Source: Paracidovorax cattleyae (lineage in GTDB: Bacteria > Pseudomonadota > Gammaproteobacteria > Burkholderiales > Burkholderiaceae_C). From it: a stretch of DNA of 64,000 nucleotides. The position numbers were made by a program, and so were the translations under genes. A model generated the notes under the pieces. The model was not told the DNA's origin and did no database searches. It saw nothing but the letters and a program-made list of their open reading frames with translations. The stretch covers positions 124,001 to 188,000 of the forward strand of contig NZ_FNJL01000006.1 in the NCBI RefSeq assembly GCF_900104515.1. The letters are read 5' to 3'. Within the stretch, counting starts at the first letter, position 1. Each line of letters begins with the position of its first letter. Of this stretch, positions 27,236 to 35,449 are shown in pieces.

Positions 27236-27767
27236 CCCAGGTCCGCAGCACCTGGCGGGCCAGCCATGCGCTGGCCAGGCCCACCAGGGCGCCGGCGACC
27301 ACGTCCGAGGGCATGTGCACGCCCAGGCAGACTCGGCTCCAGGCCACAGCGGCGGCCACGCCGTAGGCGAGCCACCGCCAGGCCGGATGCGTTCCGCGTC
27401 CCAGGCCGGCCATCAGCCCGCGCACCAGGGCGAACGCCGCCGCCGCATGCATGCTGGGAAATCCCGCGCGCGCGCCCTGCTCGATCCACTGCGTTCCCAG
27501 CCCCAGTTCGGCCGGGCGCGGAATCGGCACCAGGGACCGGAAGCCGCGCACGGTGCACCAGGCGATCAGCATCGAGAGCAACGCCAGGACGACGGCGCGC
27601 CGCGTGGAAGGCAGCCCCCGGGCGAGTTCTAGCAGCAGCATCAGGCCGGCGAACACCGGCAGATCCTGCGACAGCCAGCGGGACGTGGCGATGACGGCCT
27701 CGGGCGTCGCGGCGTTCGCGTTCAGCGCGAAGAAGAGGGGCACGTCAAAGATGGGCATGGGACGCAT
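27168..27767 (-). CDS. PAP2 superfamily phosphatase (undecaprenyl-pyrophosphatase-like)
   Basis: This 199-residue inner-membrane phosphatase has about five hydrophobic segments. The three PAP2 motifs are present: RGFRSLVPIPRP (with the RP end), PSMHA (for PSGH) and SRVCLGVHMPSDVVAG (SR-x5-H-x3-D). Members of this group act on undecaprenyl pyrophosphate or other lipid phosphates. The start overlaps the end of the upstream PAP2 gene by 23 bases, so the two are coupled; ATG at 27758 is an alternative. The 3' end overlaps pyk on the other strand. The substrate is unknown. Confidence 0.85.
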   Translation of the reverse strand: MRPMPIFDVPLFFALNANAATPEAVIATSRWLSQDLPVFAGLMLLLELARGLPSTRRAVVLALLSMLIAWCTVRGFRSLVPIPRPAELGLGTQWIEQGARAGFPSMHAAAAFALVRGLMAGLGRGTHPAWRWLAYGVAAAVAWSRVCLGVHMPSDVVAGALVGLASAWLARQVLRTWVSRRGRSSAYWFRRVRPSALRR

Positions 27768-28527
27768 TGCTTTCCGTGGGCAGGAGGCTGTCGGGCTGCG
27801 GATGGAAGCGGCGCAGCGCCGCCACGGCCAGATCGCAGACCCATCCCGTGGTCCAGCAGAGCCAGCCGGTCCACAGCGTGTGGCTCATGAAATGCGCACC
27901 GCGCGCCTGTTGCGCGAAGCCCAGCACGAAGCCCGCGGCGAGCGATGCGGCCAGCCACCACCGCGCGGCGCGCGGCAGGTGGCGGCGCAGCACGAAATAG
28001 CCGCCCAGGAAGGCAAAGCCGGCCGCAGCATGGCCCGCGGGAAAGCAGTGGCCGCTGCCGCCGTCGAAGAGTCCGTGCGACCAGTGCGAGACATACCTTG
28101 CAACGCCGCCGAAATCGGCCAGGTCCCAGGGGCAGCTGGTGGCGCTCGCCCGCTTGAACACGGCGATCACGGCCAGGGCGAGCAGCGCGCTGACCGCCAT
28201 CTGCAGCCGGCCGGCGGTGGGCACCCGGCGAAGCCAACCCGCGGGCCACCACACCGTCGCGGCCAGCAGCACCATGATCACCCAGCCTGCGCGCCGCGCG
28301 CCCTCATGCATCACCGAGACGAAGACCCAGTCGTCGCGCAGGGGAAATCCTTCGGCATTGCCGAAGACGTGCGCCAGCACCATGTCGAAGGACGTGCTGT
28401 CCCATGCGGCCAGCAGGCACAGGCTGGCCAATGTCCAGAAGAAGGGCCTGGCCGCGAACCGGCCCGGGGCGAAGCCGGTCCGCGGGGCCAGGGCCGGCAG
28501 GGAATCGGCGGAAGTCGTTGGATGCAT
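27745..28527 (-). CDS. PAP2 family membrane phosphatase (lipid A/PmrAB-associated subtype)
   Basis: This 260-residue multi-pass membrane protein is a variant PAP2 phosphatase. Motif 1 is KRASATSCPWDLADFGG, where the usual RP is CP. Motif 2 is FPAGHAAAGF. Motif 3 is RGAHFMSHTLWTGWL, the form seen in the subgroup often encoded beside PmrAB-like systems. It likely removes phosphate from a lipid head group such as lipid A or undecaprenyl phosphate (inference). It diverges from the response regulator, and the shared 92-base region contains a QseB/PmrA-like site. A second PAP2 gene follows with overlap. Confidence 0.82.
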   Translation of the reverse strand: MHPTTSADSLPALAPRTGFAPGRFAARPFFWTLASLCLLAAWDSTSFDMVLAHVFGNAEGFPLRDDWVFVSVMHEGARRAGWVIMVLLAATVWWPAGWLRRVPTAGRLQMAVSALLALAVIAVFKRASATSCPWDLADFGGVARYVSHWSHGLFDGGSGHCFPAGHAAAGFAFLGGYFVLRRHLPRAARWWLAASLAAGFVLGFAQQARGAHFMSHTLWTGWLCWTTGWVCDLAVAALRRFHPQPDSLLPTESNASHAHL

Positions 28528-28551
28528 GGGCCGCGACGTTAGGGGGCGCCC

Positions 28552-28568
28552 ATTAACGCCGTCTTAAT
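28552..28568. promoter_or_regulatory. QseB/PmrA-type direct repeat in the divergent promoter
   Basis: ATTAAC and CTTAAT are tandem half-sites separated by 5 bases, fitting the PmrA pattern HTTAA-K-N5-HTTAA-K with one deviation and the QseB pattern CTTAA-N6-CTTAA with one mismatch. The site lies between the PAP2 pair and the response-regulator gene, so the regulator could control both and itself. Confidence 0.55.
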
Positions 28569-28619
28569 AACCCCGCGCCCCGTTCGGTCGCGGCGTTCCG
28601 GTCGCGCCACAATGGCGGC

Positions 28620-29318
28620 ATGAGAATCCTCGTAGTCGAAGACGATGCCGGCATCGCCGCCGGCCTGCGGAACAATCTGCAGCAGCGGGGCTATGCCGTG
28701 GACATCTGCGGCAGCGTGGCCGCGGCCTGGAGCGCGCTGCGGTCCGAGCGGTTCGATGCCGTGCTGCTGGATCTGGGCCTGCCCGACGGCGACGGCGGCG
28801 AACTGCTCACCCGGCTGCGCGGCGCACCCGAGGCGCCGCCGGGCACCCAGCCGCTGCGGCTGCCGGACCCGGCCACTCCGGTGCTGATCCTCACGGCGCG
28901 CGACCAGGTCCACCAGCGCATCGCGGGCCTGGACCAGGGAGCGGACGACTACCTGGCCAAGCCCTTCGACGTGGATGAACTGGAAGCCCGCCTGCGGGCC
29001 CTGCTGCGCCGCGCCGCCGGCCGGGCCTCCCCGGTGATCCGCGTGCACGACATCGAGCTGGATCCGGCGGCGCGGACCGTACGTCGGGCCGGCCAGCCCG
29101 TGGAGATGTCTCCGCGCGAATTCTCCGTGCTGCTCGTGCTGCTCGACGCCCGCGGGCGGGTGCTGTCGCGCCAGCAGATCGAGGAGCGCCTCTACAACTG
29201 GCAGAGCGGCGTGGAAAGCAATGCCATCGAAGTGCATATCCACCACCTGCGCAAGAAGCTGGGCAGCGAGCGCATCCAGACCATGCGCGGCGTCGGCTAC
29301 TTCGTCCCCTGGGAGTGA
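28620..29318 (+). CDS. OmpR-family response regulator, QseB/PmrA-like
   Basis: This 232-residue two-component transcription regulator has a receiver domain at 1-120 with acidic pocket EDD (7-9), phosphorylation site Asp51, Thr92 and Lys114. A C-terminal winged-helix domain follows (ELDPAARTVRRAGQPVEMSPREFSVLLVLLDARGRVLSRQQIEERLY; NAIEVHIHHLRKKLG). Between helix 3 and strand 4 there is an unusual proline-rich insertion (about 69-86). It is co-transcribed with the kinase at 29327. Targets probably include the divergent PAP2 genes, given the half-sites between them (inference). Confidence 0.93.
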   Translation: MRILVVEDDAGIAAGLRNNLQQRGYAVDICGSVAAAWSALRSERFDAVLLDLGLPDGDGGELLTRLRGAPEAPPGTQPLRLPDPATPVLILTARDQVHQRIAGLDQGADDYLAKPFDVDELEARLRALLRRAAGRASPVIRVHDIELDPAARTVRRAGQPVEMSPREFSVLLVLLDARGRVLSRQQIEERLYNWQSGVESNAIEVHIHHLRKKLGSERIQTMRGVGYFVPWE

Positions 29319-29326
29319 CGACATCC

Positions 29327-30712
29327 ATGGCTGCCGTGACCCTGGCTTTCGCCCATATCCCGTCCCTCACCCGGCGCCTGCTGCTCTGGACGTTGGGCGT
29401 GCTCCTGGTGGTGTGGGCCACCTTCGTCGGCATGGCCTACCTCACGGGCATCGAGGAAGCCGACGAACTGACCGATGGCCACCTGGCCAGCGTGGCCGCC
29501 CTGCTGCTCAACCTGCGGCCCGGCGAGACGGTCACCCCCGAGGAGGCCACGCGGCGCGCGCCGACGCCATGGCTGCGGGCGCACGACTATCAGCAATCGC
29601 TCAATGTGGTGCAGTGGGACACCTCCGGCCGCCTGCTCTCGCACAGCGGCGATGCCCCGCTGCCGCCTTTCGACGTCCCGGAGGGGTTCGCCACCCTGCA
29701 TCTGGGCAAGCAGTCCACGCCGTGGCGCAGTTTTTCCCAGTGGGACGGCACGCACTCGCGCAAGGTGGCCGTGCTGCTCGATCTCCAGGAGCGCGACGAT
29801 CTCGCCGAGGACATCGCCGCGCAGATGGTGCAGCCCGGCCTGTGGCTGCTGCCCGTCGTGATGCTCGTCCTGGGCTTCGCGGTGCGGCGCGGCCTGCGGC
29901 CGCTCTATTCCCTCTCGGAGGACGTGGCGGCGCTGGACGTGGCCGGCGCCGGGCGCCTGTCCACCGGCGGGACGCTGCGCGAGTTCGAATCCGTCGTGGC
30001 TTCCATCAATACGCTGCTGGACCGGCAGCAGGCCGCGCTCGTGCGGGAGCGTCGCCTTGCCAACGAGGTGGCGCACGAACTGCGCACGCCCCTGTCGTCC
30101 ATCGTGCTGCAGGCGCGTGCGCTGGACGGCGGCCTGGAAGGCCCGGCCCAGGCCGAAGCGCTGGCCCGCATCGGCCAGGACGCGCTGCGCGCCGGCCATG
30201 TGCTCAACCAGCTGCTGGCCCTGGCGCGGGCCAGCCGCACCCGGTTGCATGAGCTGGAAGCCGAGGTCGATCTGGCGGCGCTGGCGCGCAGCGTGGCCGC
30301 GGATCATGCCCAGGCGGCGTGGCAGCACGGGTCCGCACTGGGCGTGGCGGTGGAGGGGCCGGTGGCGGTGCGCGGCAATGCCGTGCTGCTGGAGATGGCG
30401 CTGCGCAACCTCGTGGAGAACGCGCTGCGCCACACGCCTGCCGGGACGCGGGTGGAAATCCAGGCCGGCCCGGCGGGCGGAGGCGGAGCGTGGCTGCAGG
30501 TGTGCGACGACGGCCGCCGCGCACCGTCGGGCGGACCGGAGGCGCCTGCCGGGCGCGCCCCGGTGGACAGCCTGCACCTCGGGCACGAAATCATCGCCCG
30601 GGTGGCCGAGGCGCACGGAGGGCGTTTCGCGGAGGAGCCCGCGCCCGCGCCTTTCACCACGTGTTACCGGGTGGAACTGCGGACGGCCCCCGGAGCGGGA
30701 GCCCCCGGCTAA
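29327..30712 (+). CDS. two-component sensor histidine kinase, QseC/PmrB-like, with reduced ATP lid
   Basis: This 461-residue inner-membrane kinase has two membrane helices (about 15-38 and 168-187), a periplasmic sensor loop of about 130 residues, a HAMP-like linker, and the H-box [14 protein letters not shown] (His250). The N-box [13 protein letters not shown] (Asn361, Asn365) is normal. The G1 box is CDDGRRA instead of DxGxG, and the G2 region is LHLGHEI instead of GLGL. ATP binding may thus be altered. The ATG at 29327, with GGGAG upstream, is preferred to a GTG at 29315 that overlaps the regulator stop. Cognate regulator: the gene just upstream. Confidence 0.9.
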   Translation: MAAVTLAFAHIPSLTRRLLLWTLGVLLVVWATFVGMAYLTGIEEADELTDGHLASVAALLLNLRPGETVTPEEATRRAPTPWLRAHDYQQSLNVVQWDTSGRLLSHSGDAPLPPFDVPEGFATLHLGKQSTPWRSFSQWDGTHSRKVAVLLDLQERDDLAEDIAAQMVQPGLWLLPVVMLVLGFAVRRGLRPLYSLSEDVAALDVAGAGRLSTGGTLREFESVVASINTLLDRQQAALVRERRLANEVAHELRTPLSSIVLQARALDGGLEGPAQAEALARIGQDALRAGHVLNQLLALARASRTRLHELEAEVDLAALARSVAADHAQAAWQHGSALGVAVEGPVAVRGNAVLLEMALRNLVENALRHTPAGTRVEIQAGPAGGGGAWLQVCDDGRRAPSGGPEAPAGRAPVDSLHLGHEIIARVAEAHGGRFAEEPAPAPFTTCYRVELRTAPGAGAPG

Positions 30713-30719
30713 AATGTTC

Positions 30720-30737
30720 CGGTTACGAAGCGGTTAC
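30720..30737 (+). promoter_or_regulatory. tandem CGGTTAC repeat in the fba leader
   Basis: CGGTTAC occurs twice with GAAG between (11-base period), directly after TAAAAT (30713-30717 region), a plausible -10 element. The same heptamer is present in reverse upstream of pyk. One helical turn between copies fits two adjacent protein contacts. No regulator is known to me for this motif. Confidence 0.35.
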
Positions 30738-30828
30738 CACCGCTGGGCGCCGCCGACAATGCACCGACCCCGCACGTGCCTGCGCACGGTCCGGGCGCTC
30801 CATCCCCACACTTGAATGGAACCACCCC

Positions 30829-31893
30829 ATGCCACTCGTCTCGATGCGCGAAATGCTCGACCATGCCGCCGAAAACCTCTACGGCATCCCCGCCTTCAAC
30901 GTCAACAACCTGGAGCAGGTGCAGGCGGTGATGTCGGCGGCCGACGAGGTCGGCGCCCCGGTGATCCTCCAGGCCAGCGCCGGCGCCCGCAAGTACGCGG
31001 GCGAGCCCTTCATCAAGCACCTGATCCAGGCCGCCGCCGAGATGTACCCCCACATCCCGCTGGTGATGCACCAGGACCACGGCACCAGCCCCGAGGTGTG
31101 CCAGGGCGCGCTGGACCTGGGCTTCGGCTCGGTGATGATGGACGGCTCCCTCATGTCCGACGGCAAGACGCCGTCCTCGTTCGACTACAACGTCGATGTC
31201 ACCCAGAAGGTCGTGGCCATGGCCCACAAGGTCGGCGCGACGGTGGAGGGCGAACTGGGCTGCCTGGGCAACCTGGAAACCGGCGATGCCGGCGAGGAAG
31301 ACGGCATCGGCGCCGAGGGCAAGCTGGACCACAGCCAGATGCTGACCGACCCCGAAGAGGCCGCGCAGTTCGTCCAGGCCACCCAGCTCGACGCGCTGGC
31401 CATTGCCATCGGCACCAGCCATGGCGCCTACAAGTTCAGCCGTCCCCCCACGGGAGACATCCTGGCCATCAGCCGCGTCAAGGAAATCCACGCCCGCATC
31501 CCCAACACCCACCTGGTGATGCACGGCTCGTCCTCCGTGCCGCAGGAACTGCTGGCCGTCATCAACCAGTACGGCGGCAAGATGAAGGAAACCTACGGCG
31601 TGCCCGTGAAGGAAATCCAGGAAGCCATCAAGTACGGTGTGCGCAAGATCAACATCGACACCGACATCCGCCTGGCGATGACCGGGGCCGTGCGCAAATT
31701 CCTGGCCGAGAACCCCGACAAGTTCGATGCCCGCGAGTGGCTCAAGCCCGCCCGCGAAGCCGCCAAGCAGATCTGCAAGCAGCGCTACATCGAGTTCGGC
31801 TGCGAAGGCCAGGGCGCGAAGATCAAGGGCCGCACCCTGCAGGAGATGGCCGGCCTGTACGCCTCGGGCGCGCTGGCCCAGGTGGTGAACTGA
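30829..31893 (+). CDS. fba: fructose-bisphosphate aldolase, class II
   Basis: This 354-residue zinc-dependent aldolase splits fructose 1,6-bisphosphate. Near the start [18 protein letters not shown] is typical. LVMHQDHG holds the zinc-binding His and catalytic Asp; [30 protein letters not shown] and [10 protein letters not shown] follow, and [11 protein letters not shown] binds phosphate. This matches the Calvin-cycle-type subgroup common in proteobacteria (also called cbbA). The ATG has no strong Shine-Dalgarno. It belongs to the regional cluster of central carbon genes with pyk, gap and tkt. A CGGTTAC tandem repeat precedes it. Confidence 0.97.
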   Translation: MPLVSMREMLDHAAENLYGIPAFNVNNLEQVQAVMSAADEVGAPVILQASAGARKYAGEPFIKHLIQAAAEMYPHIPLVMHQDHGTSPEVCQGALDLGFGSVMMDGSLMSDGKTPSSFDYNVDVTQKVVAMAHKVGATVEGELGCLGNLETGDAGEEDGIGAEGKLDHSQMLTDPEEAAQFVQATQLDALAIAIGTSHGAYKFSRPPTGDILAISRVKEIHARIPNTHLVMHGSSSVPQELLAVINQYGGKMKETYGVPVKEIQEAIKYGVRKINIDTDIRLAMTGAVRKFLAENPDKFDAREWLKPAREAAKQICKQRYIEFGCEGQGAKIKGRTLQEMAGLYASGALAQVVN

Positions 31894-32023
31894 CGCGCCG
31901 GGGCGGGCTGGCGGGTTCGGGTTAAGCTCGGACCCCGCCTTCCGGCCCGGCCGCGTCCATCGCCCGCTGCCCGTCCGGATGTCCGCGGGATTCTTCCGCA
32001 TTCCTTTCGAGGCGCCCAGTTCC

Positions 32024-32806
32024 GTGAAAAAGCCGCCCCTGTCGTTCCTGCCCGCGCGCGCGGGCCTGTACTTGTCCCTTGCCGGGGCCGTCCTGCTGTC
32101 CCTCGCGGCCTGCGCTCCGGTGCAGCCGTCGCTGCCGCACGTCGGCCGGGCCCAGGTCGAGCTGCCCCCGGGCGACTGGGAGGTGCTGCAGCGCGGCAAG
32201 CAGACGGTCGTGGACGTGCTGCCCGACGACACGGCCGACGACCTGCCGATGGAGACCACCGTCATGGGCCTGCGCGGCCCGGGCAAGGACCGTCCGCTCC
32301 TGGCCCTGGTCTTCGTCCAGACCAACGCCACCAACTATCCGCGCGACACCACGCTGTGGACGCTGCCCTGCCCGCAGCAGGACGGCGTGTTCGTGGAGGA
32401 CCGCACCCGCGGCAGCCCGGCACGCGCCGACTGCCTGCGCTATCGTCGCCGCGCCGATACGGGCAACTACCTCGCGCTCAGCCGTCCCGGGGTGTCCCGG
32501 TGGATGGCGGAACAGCGCCTGGCGCCCGGCGTGCCCTACTCGCACGTGATGTACCGCTACGCGAACAATGGCGGCGGCTTCATCTCGGTGGACGTGGTCG
32601 CGGCCCAGAGCCTGCTGCGGCCCGTCACCCACACCAACGACGAATTCCTCGTGGCGGGGCGGCCCGCCTTCCGCTGGAGCGAGAAGCTCGCCGACGCGGC
32701 GCGCCTGAGCGTCTCGATGATGGACGGGCGGATGGTCTTCCCGCCGTTCCCCATCCCGCCCGCGATTTCCCCCGCAGTTCCCCCCGCAATTGCCCCCGCG
32801 CAGTGA
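32024..32806 (+). CDS. putative lipoprotein of unknown function
   Basis: This 260-residue exported protein has a charged start VKKPPLSF, a hydrophobic core and lipobox SLAAC (Cys about 30), then a soluble domain with a conserved-looking EVLQRGKQTVVDVLPDD start and two cysteines. The tail is proline- and alanine-rich (PPAISPAVPPAIAPA). I do not recognise the domain. The GTG at 32024 gives a normal lipoprotein signal; ATG at 31979 would add 15 residues. It stands between fba and the acyl-CoA ligase with gaps of about 130 bases each side. Confidence 0.65.
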   Translation: MKKPPLSFLPARAGLYLSLAGAVLLSLAACAPVQPSLPHVGRAQVELPPGDWEVLQRGKQTVVDVLPDDTADDLPMETTVMGLRGPGKDRPLLALVFVQTNATNYPRDTTLWTLPCPQQDGVFVEDRTRGSPARADCLRYRRRADTGNYLALSRPGVSRWMAEQRLAPGVPYSHVMYRYANNGGGFISVDVVAAQSLLRPVTHTNDEFLVAGRPAFRWSEKLADAARLSVSMMDGRMVFPPFPIPPAISPAVPPAIAPAQ

Positions 32807-32932
32807 CGGCCCGGCGGTTCCGGGCTTTCGTTCCTGCGGGGCGGGCGCTAGGGTAAGCCCAGACACGCACCCGGGGCCGGTACCGCGAGAATGCGGATTT
32901 CTTTGTAACAGCAGGTTCTGGAGACATACAGC

Positions 32933-34618
32933 ATGAACGACCGTCCGTGGCTTGCCGCGTACCCCGAAGGGGTGCCGGCCGACATCGATCCGGCGCAGTA
33001 TCCGTCGCTCGTCGCCCTGATGGAGGAGGCCTTCCAGAAGCATGCGGACCGCACGGCCTACAGTTTCATGGGCAAGGACATCAGCTTCGCCGACACCGAA
33101 GTGCAGAGCCGCCACCTGGCGGCGTACCTGCAGGGCCTGGGCCTCGTCCGTGGCGACCGCGTGGCGGTCATGATGCCCAACGTGCCGCAGTACCCGGTCG
33201 CCATCGCGGCCATCCTGCGTGCGGGCTTCGTGGCCGTGAACGTGAATCCGCTCTACACGCCGCGCGAACTCGAGCACCAGCTCAAGGACTCGGGTGCGAA
33301 GGCGATCATCATCGTCGAGAACTTCGCCGCCACGCTGCAGGCCTGCATCGGCGCGACGCAGGTGCAGCACGTGGTGCTCTGCGCCATGGGCGACCAGCTG
33401 GGCCTGCTCAAGGGCCTGGTCGTGAACTACGTGGTACGCAAGGTCAAGAAGCTGGTGCCGGCCTTCTCGCTGCCGGGCGCCGTGCGCTTCAACGACGCGG
33501 TCGCGAAGGGCGCGCGGGCCACCCTGCAGAAGCCCGACCTGCGGCCCGACGACGTCGCGCTGCTGCAATACACGGGCGGCACCACCGGGGTATCGAAGGG
33601 CGCCGTGCTGCTGCACCGCAACCTGATCGCCAACGTGCTGCAGTCGGAGGCCTGGAACGAGCCGGCGATGCGCAAGATCCCGGCCGGCGTGCAGCCCGCG
33701 AGCGTCTGCGCGCTGCCGCTCTACCATATCTTCGCGTTCACCGCGAACATGATGCTGGCCATGCGCACCGGCGCCAAGACCATCCTGATCCCCAACCCGC
33801 GCGACCTCGCCGCGGTGCTGAAGGAGCTCTCCAAGCACACCTTCCACAGCTTCCCGGCCGTGAACACGCTCTTCAACGGCCTGGCCAACCACCCGGACTT
33901 CAACACGGTGGACTGGAAGAACCTCAAGGTGTCCGTCGGCGGCGGCATGGCCGTGCAGAGCGCGGTGGCGCGCCTGTGGCTCGAAAGGACCGGCTGCCCC
34001 ATCTGCGAGGGCTACGGCCTGTCGGAGACCAGTCCCTCGGCGAGCTGCAATCCCGTCACCACGAAGGAATACACAGGCACCATCGGCGTCCCCCTGCCCA
34101 GCACGCGCATGAAGCTCATCGACGACGAAGGCCGCGCGGTGACCGAACCCGGCCGCGCCGGCGAGATCGTCATCCACGGCCCGCAGGTCATGGCCGGCTA
34201 CTGGCAGCGCCCGGACGAGACGGCCAAGGTCATGACCGAGGACGGCTACTTCAAGACCGGCGACATCGGCACCATGGACGAGCGCGGCTTCTTCAAGATC
34301 GTGGACCGCAAGAAGGACATGGTGCTGGTCAGCGGCTTCAACGTCTACCCGAACGAAGTGGAAGACGTGGTGGCCGCGCTGCCGGGCGTGATGGAGTGCG
34401 CCGTGGTGGGCGTGCCCGACGAGAAGACCGGCGAGGCCGTGAAGCTCGTCATCGTCCGGAAGGACCCGGAGCTGACCGAAGCCCACGTGCGTGAGTTCTG
34501 CAAGTCCAACCTCACCGGCTACAAGCAGCCGCGCGTGATCGAGTTCCGCGAGTCGCTGCCCAAGACGCCCGTGGGCAAGATCCTGCGCCGCGAACTGCGC
34601 GACAGCAAGAAGGCCTGA
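32933..34618 (+). CDS. fadD: long-chain fatty acid-CoA ligase
   Basis: This 561-residue AMP-forming acyl-CoA synthetase activates fatty acids for beta-oxidation or lipid synthesis. The ATP-binding P-loop YTGGTTGVSKGAV (about 206-218), CEGYGLSETSP (A4/A5), YFKTGDIG and the FACS signature region DRKKDMVLVSGFNVYPNEVEDV are all present. The C-terminal catalytic Lys lies in PKTPVGKILRRELR. Length and motifs match FadD. It is a single gene with its own 126-base upstream region. Chain-length preference cannot be read from sequence. Confidence 0.95.
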   Translation: MNDRPWLAAYPEGVPADIDPAQYPSLVALMEEAFQKHADRTAYSFMGKDISFADTEVQSRHLAAYLQGLGLVRGDRVAVMMPNVPQYPVAIAAILRAGFVAVNVNPLYTPRELEHQLKDSGAKAIIIVENFAATLQACIGATQVQHVVLCAMGDQLGLLKGLVVNYVVRKVKKLVPAFSLPGAVRFNDAVAKGARATLQKPDLRPDDVALLQYTGGTTGVSKGAVLLHRNLIANVLQSEAWNEPAMRKIPAGVQPASVCALPLYHIFAFTANMMLAMRTGAKTILIPNPRDLAAVLKELSKHTFHSFPAVNTLFNGLANHPDFNTVDWKNLKVSVGGGMAVQSAVARLWLERTGCPICEGYGLSETSPSASCNPVTTKEYTGTIGVPLPSTRMKLIDDEGRAVTEPGRAGEIVIHGPQVMAGYWQRPDETAKVMTEDGYFKTGDIGTMDERGFFKIVDRKKDMVLVSGFNVYPNEVEDVVAALPGVMECAVVGVPDEKTGEAVKLVIVRKDPELTEAHVREFCKSNLTGYKQPRVIEFRESLPKTPVGKILRRELRDSKKA

Positions 34619-34630
34619 GCGGCCGTTCGC

Positions 34631-34651
34631 CCGGCGGCTCGGTGCCGCCGG
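34631..34651 (+). terminator. possible weak terminator after the acyl-CoA ligase gene
   Basis: CCGGCGGC and GCCGCCGG pair perfectly over 8 bases around loop TCGGT, followed by CTTTCCCC. The short T-run makes it a weak candidate; it lies 12 bases past the stop and 14 before the nucleosidase start. Confidence 0.4.
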
Positions 34652-34665
34652 CTTTCCCCAGCCCC

Positions 34666-35439
34666 ATGCTCCGAACCGCCATCCTCAGTGCCCTGCCCGA
34701 AGAGCAGGCTGGCCTGTCCTCCGCGCTCCAGGGGGGCGAACGCATCGTGCACGCCGGCAGGGCCTTCTTCTGCGGCACGCTGGAGGGGCAGGACGTGGTG
34801 CTGGCGCTGTCCGGCATCGGCAAGGTGGCGGCGGCCACCACCGCCGCGGCACTCGTCGAGCGCTTCGGCGCCGCGCGCATCGTGTTCACGGGCGTGGCGG
34901 GCGGCCTGGGTGACGGCGTGCAGGTGGGCGACGTGGTGGTCGCGCACGACTACCTGCAGCACGACATGGACGCCTCGCCCCTGTTCCCGCGTTGGGAGCT
35001 GCCCGGCTACGGGCGCGCCCGGCTGGCGTGCGATCCGCACCTGACGAGCCTGCTTTCGGCGGCGGTGGACAGTTGTCTTCAGGAGTTGGACCTGGACACG
35101 GGCCTGGGAACGCCGGCCGGCAGTACGGAGAGTGCGGCGCGTGCGCCCCGGCGCCGCACCGGCCTCGTCGCCAGCGGCGACCTGTTCGTTTCCACCGCCA
35201 CGGGCGCCCAGGCCCTGTGCGATGCGCTGCGCGCGGCGAGCCACGATGTGCTGGCCATCGAGATGGAAGGCGCCGCGGTCGCCCAGGTCTGCGCGGACTA
35301 TCGGCTTGCCTTCGCCGCCGTGCGCACCATCTCCGACCGCGCCGACGACACCGCCCATGTGGACTTCGCCCGCTTCGTGGAGACCGTGGCCGCACGCTAC
35401 GCGGACCGCATCATCCGCCGCTTCCTGCGGATGCTGTGA
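34666..35439 (+). CDS. 5'-methylthioadenosine/S-adenosylhomocysteine nucleosidase family protein
   Basis: This 257-residue purine nucleoside phosphorylase-fold hydrolase would split methylthioadenosine or S-adenosylhomocysteine to adenine and sugar. Seen motifs are TAILSALPEEQAGL at the start, LSGIGKVAAATT, VFTGVAGGLGDGVQVGDVVVA, the ribose-binding IEMEGAAVAQVC, and RTISDRADD with the catalytic Asp. A small proline/arginine-rich insert near 150-165 lengthens it relative to the usual 230 residues. ATG at 34666 is preferred to 34642. A weak hairpin separates it from the ligase. The exact substrate is inferred. Confidence 0.88.
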   Translation: MLRTAILSALPEEQAGLSSALQGGERIVHAGRAFFCGTLEGQDVVLALSGIGKVAAATTAAALVERFGAARIVFTGVAGGLGDGVQVGDVVVAHDYLQHDMDASPLFPRWELPGYGRARLACDPHLTSLLSAAVDSCLQELDLDTGLGTPAGSTESAARAPRRRTGLVASGDLFVSTATGAQALCDALRAASHDVLAIEMEGAAVAQVCADYRLAFAAVRTISDRADDTAHVDFARFVETVAARYADRIIRRFLRML

Positions 35440-35449
35440 GGAGGGGGGG

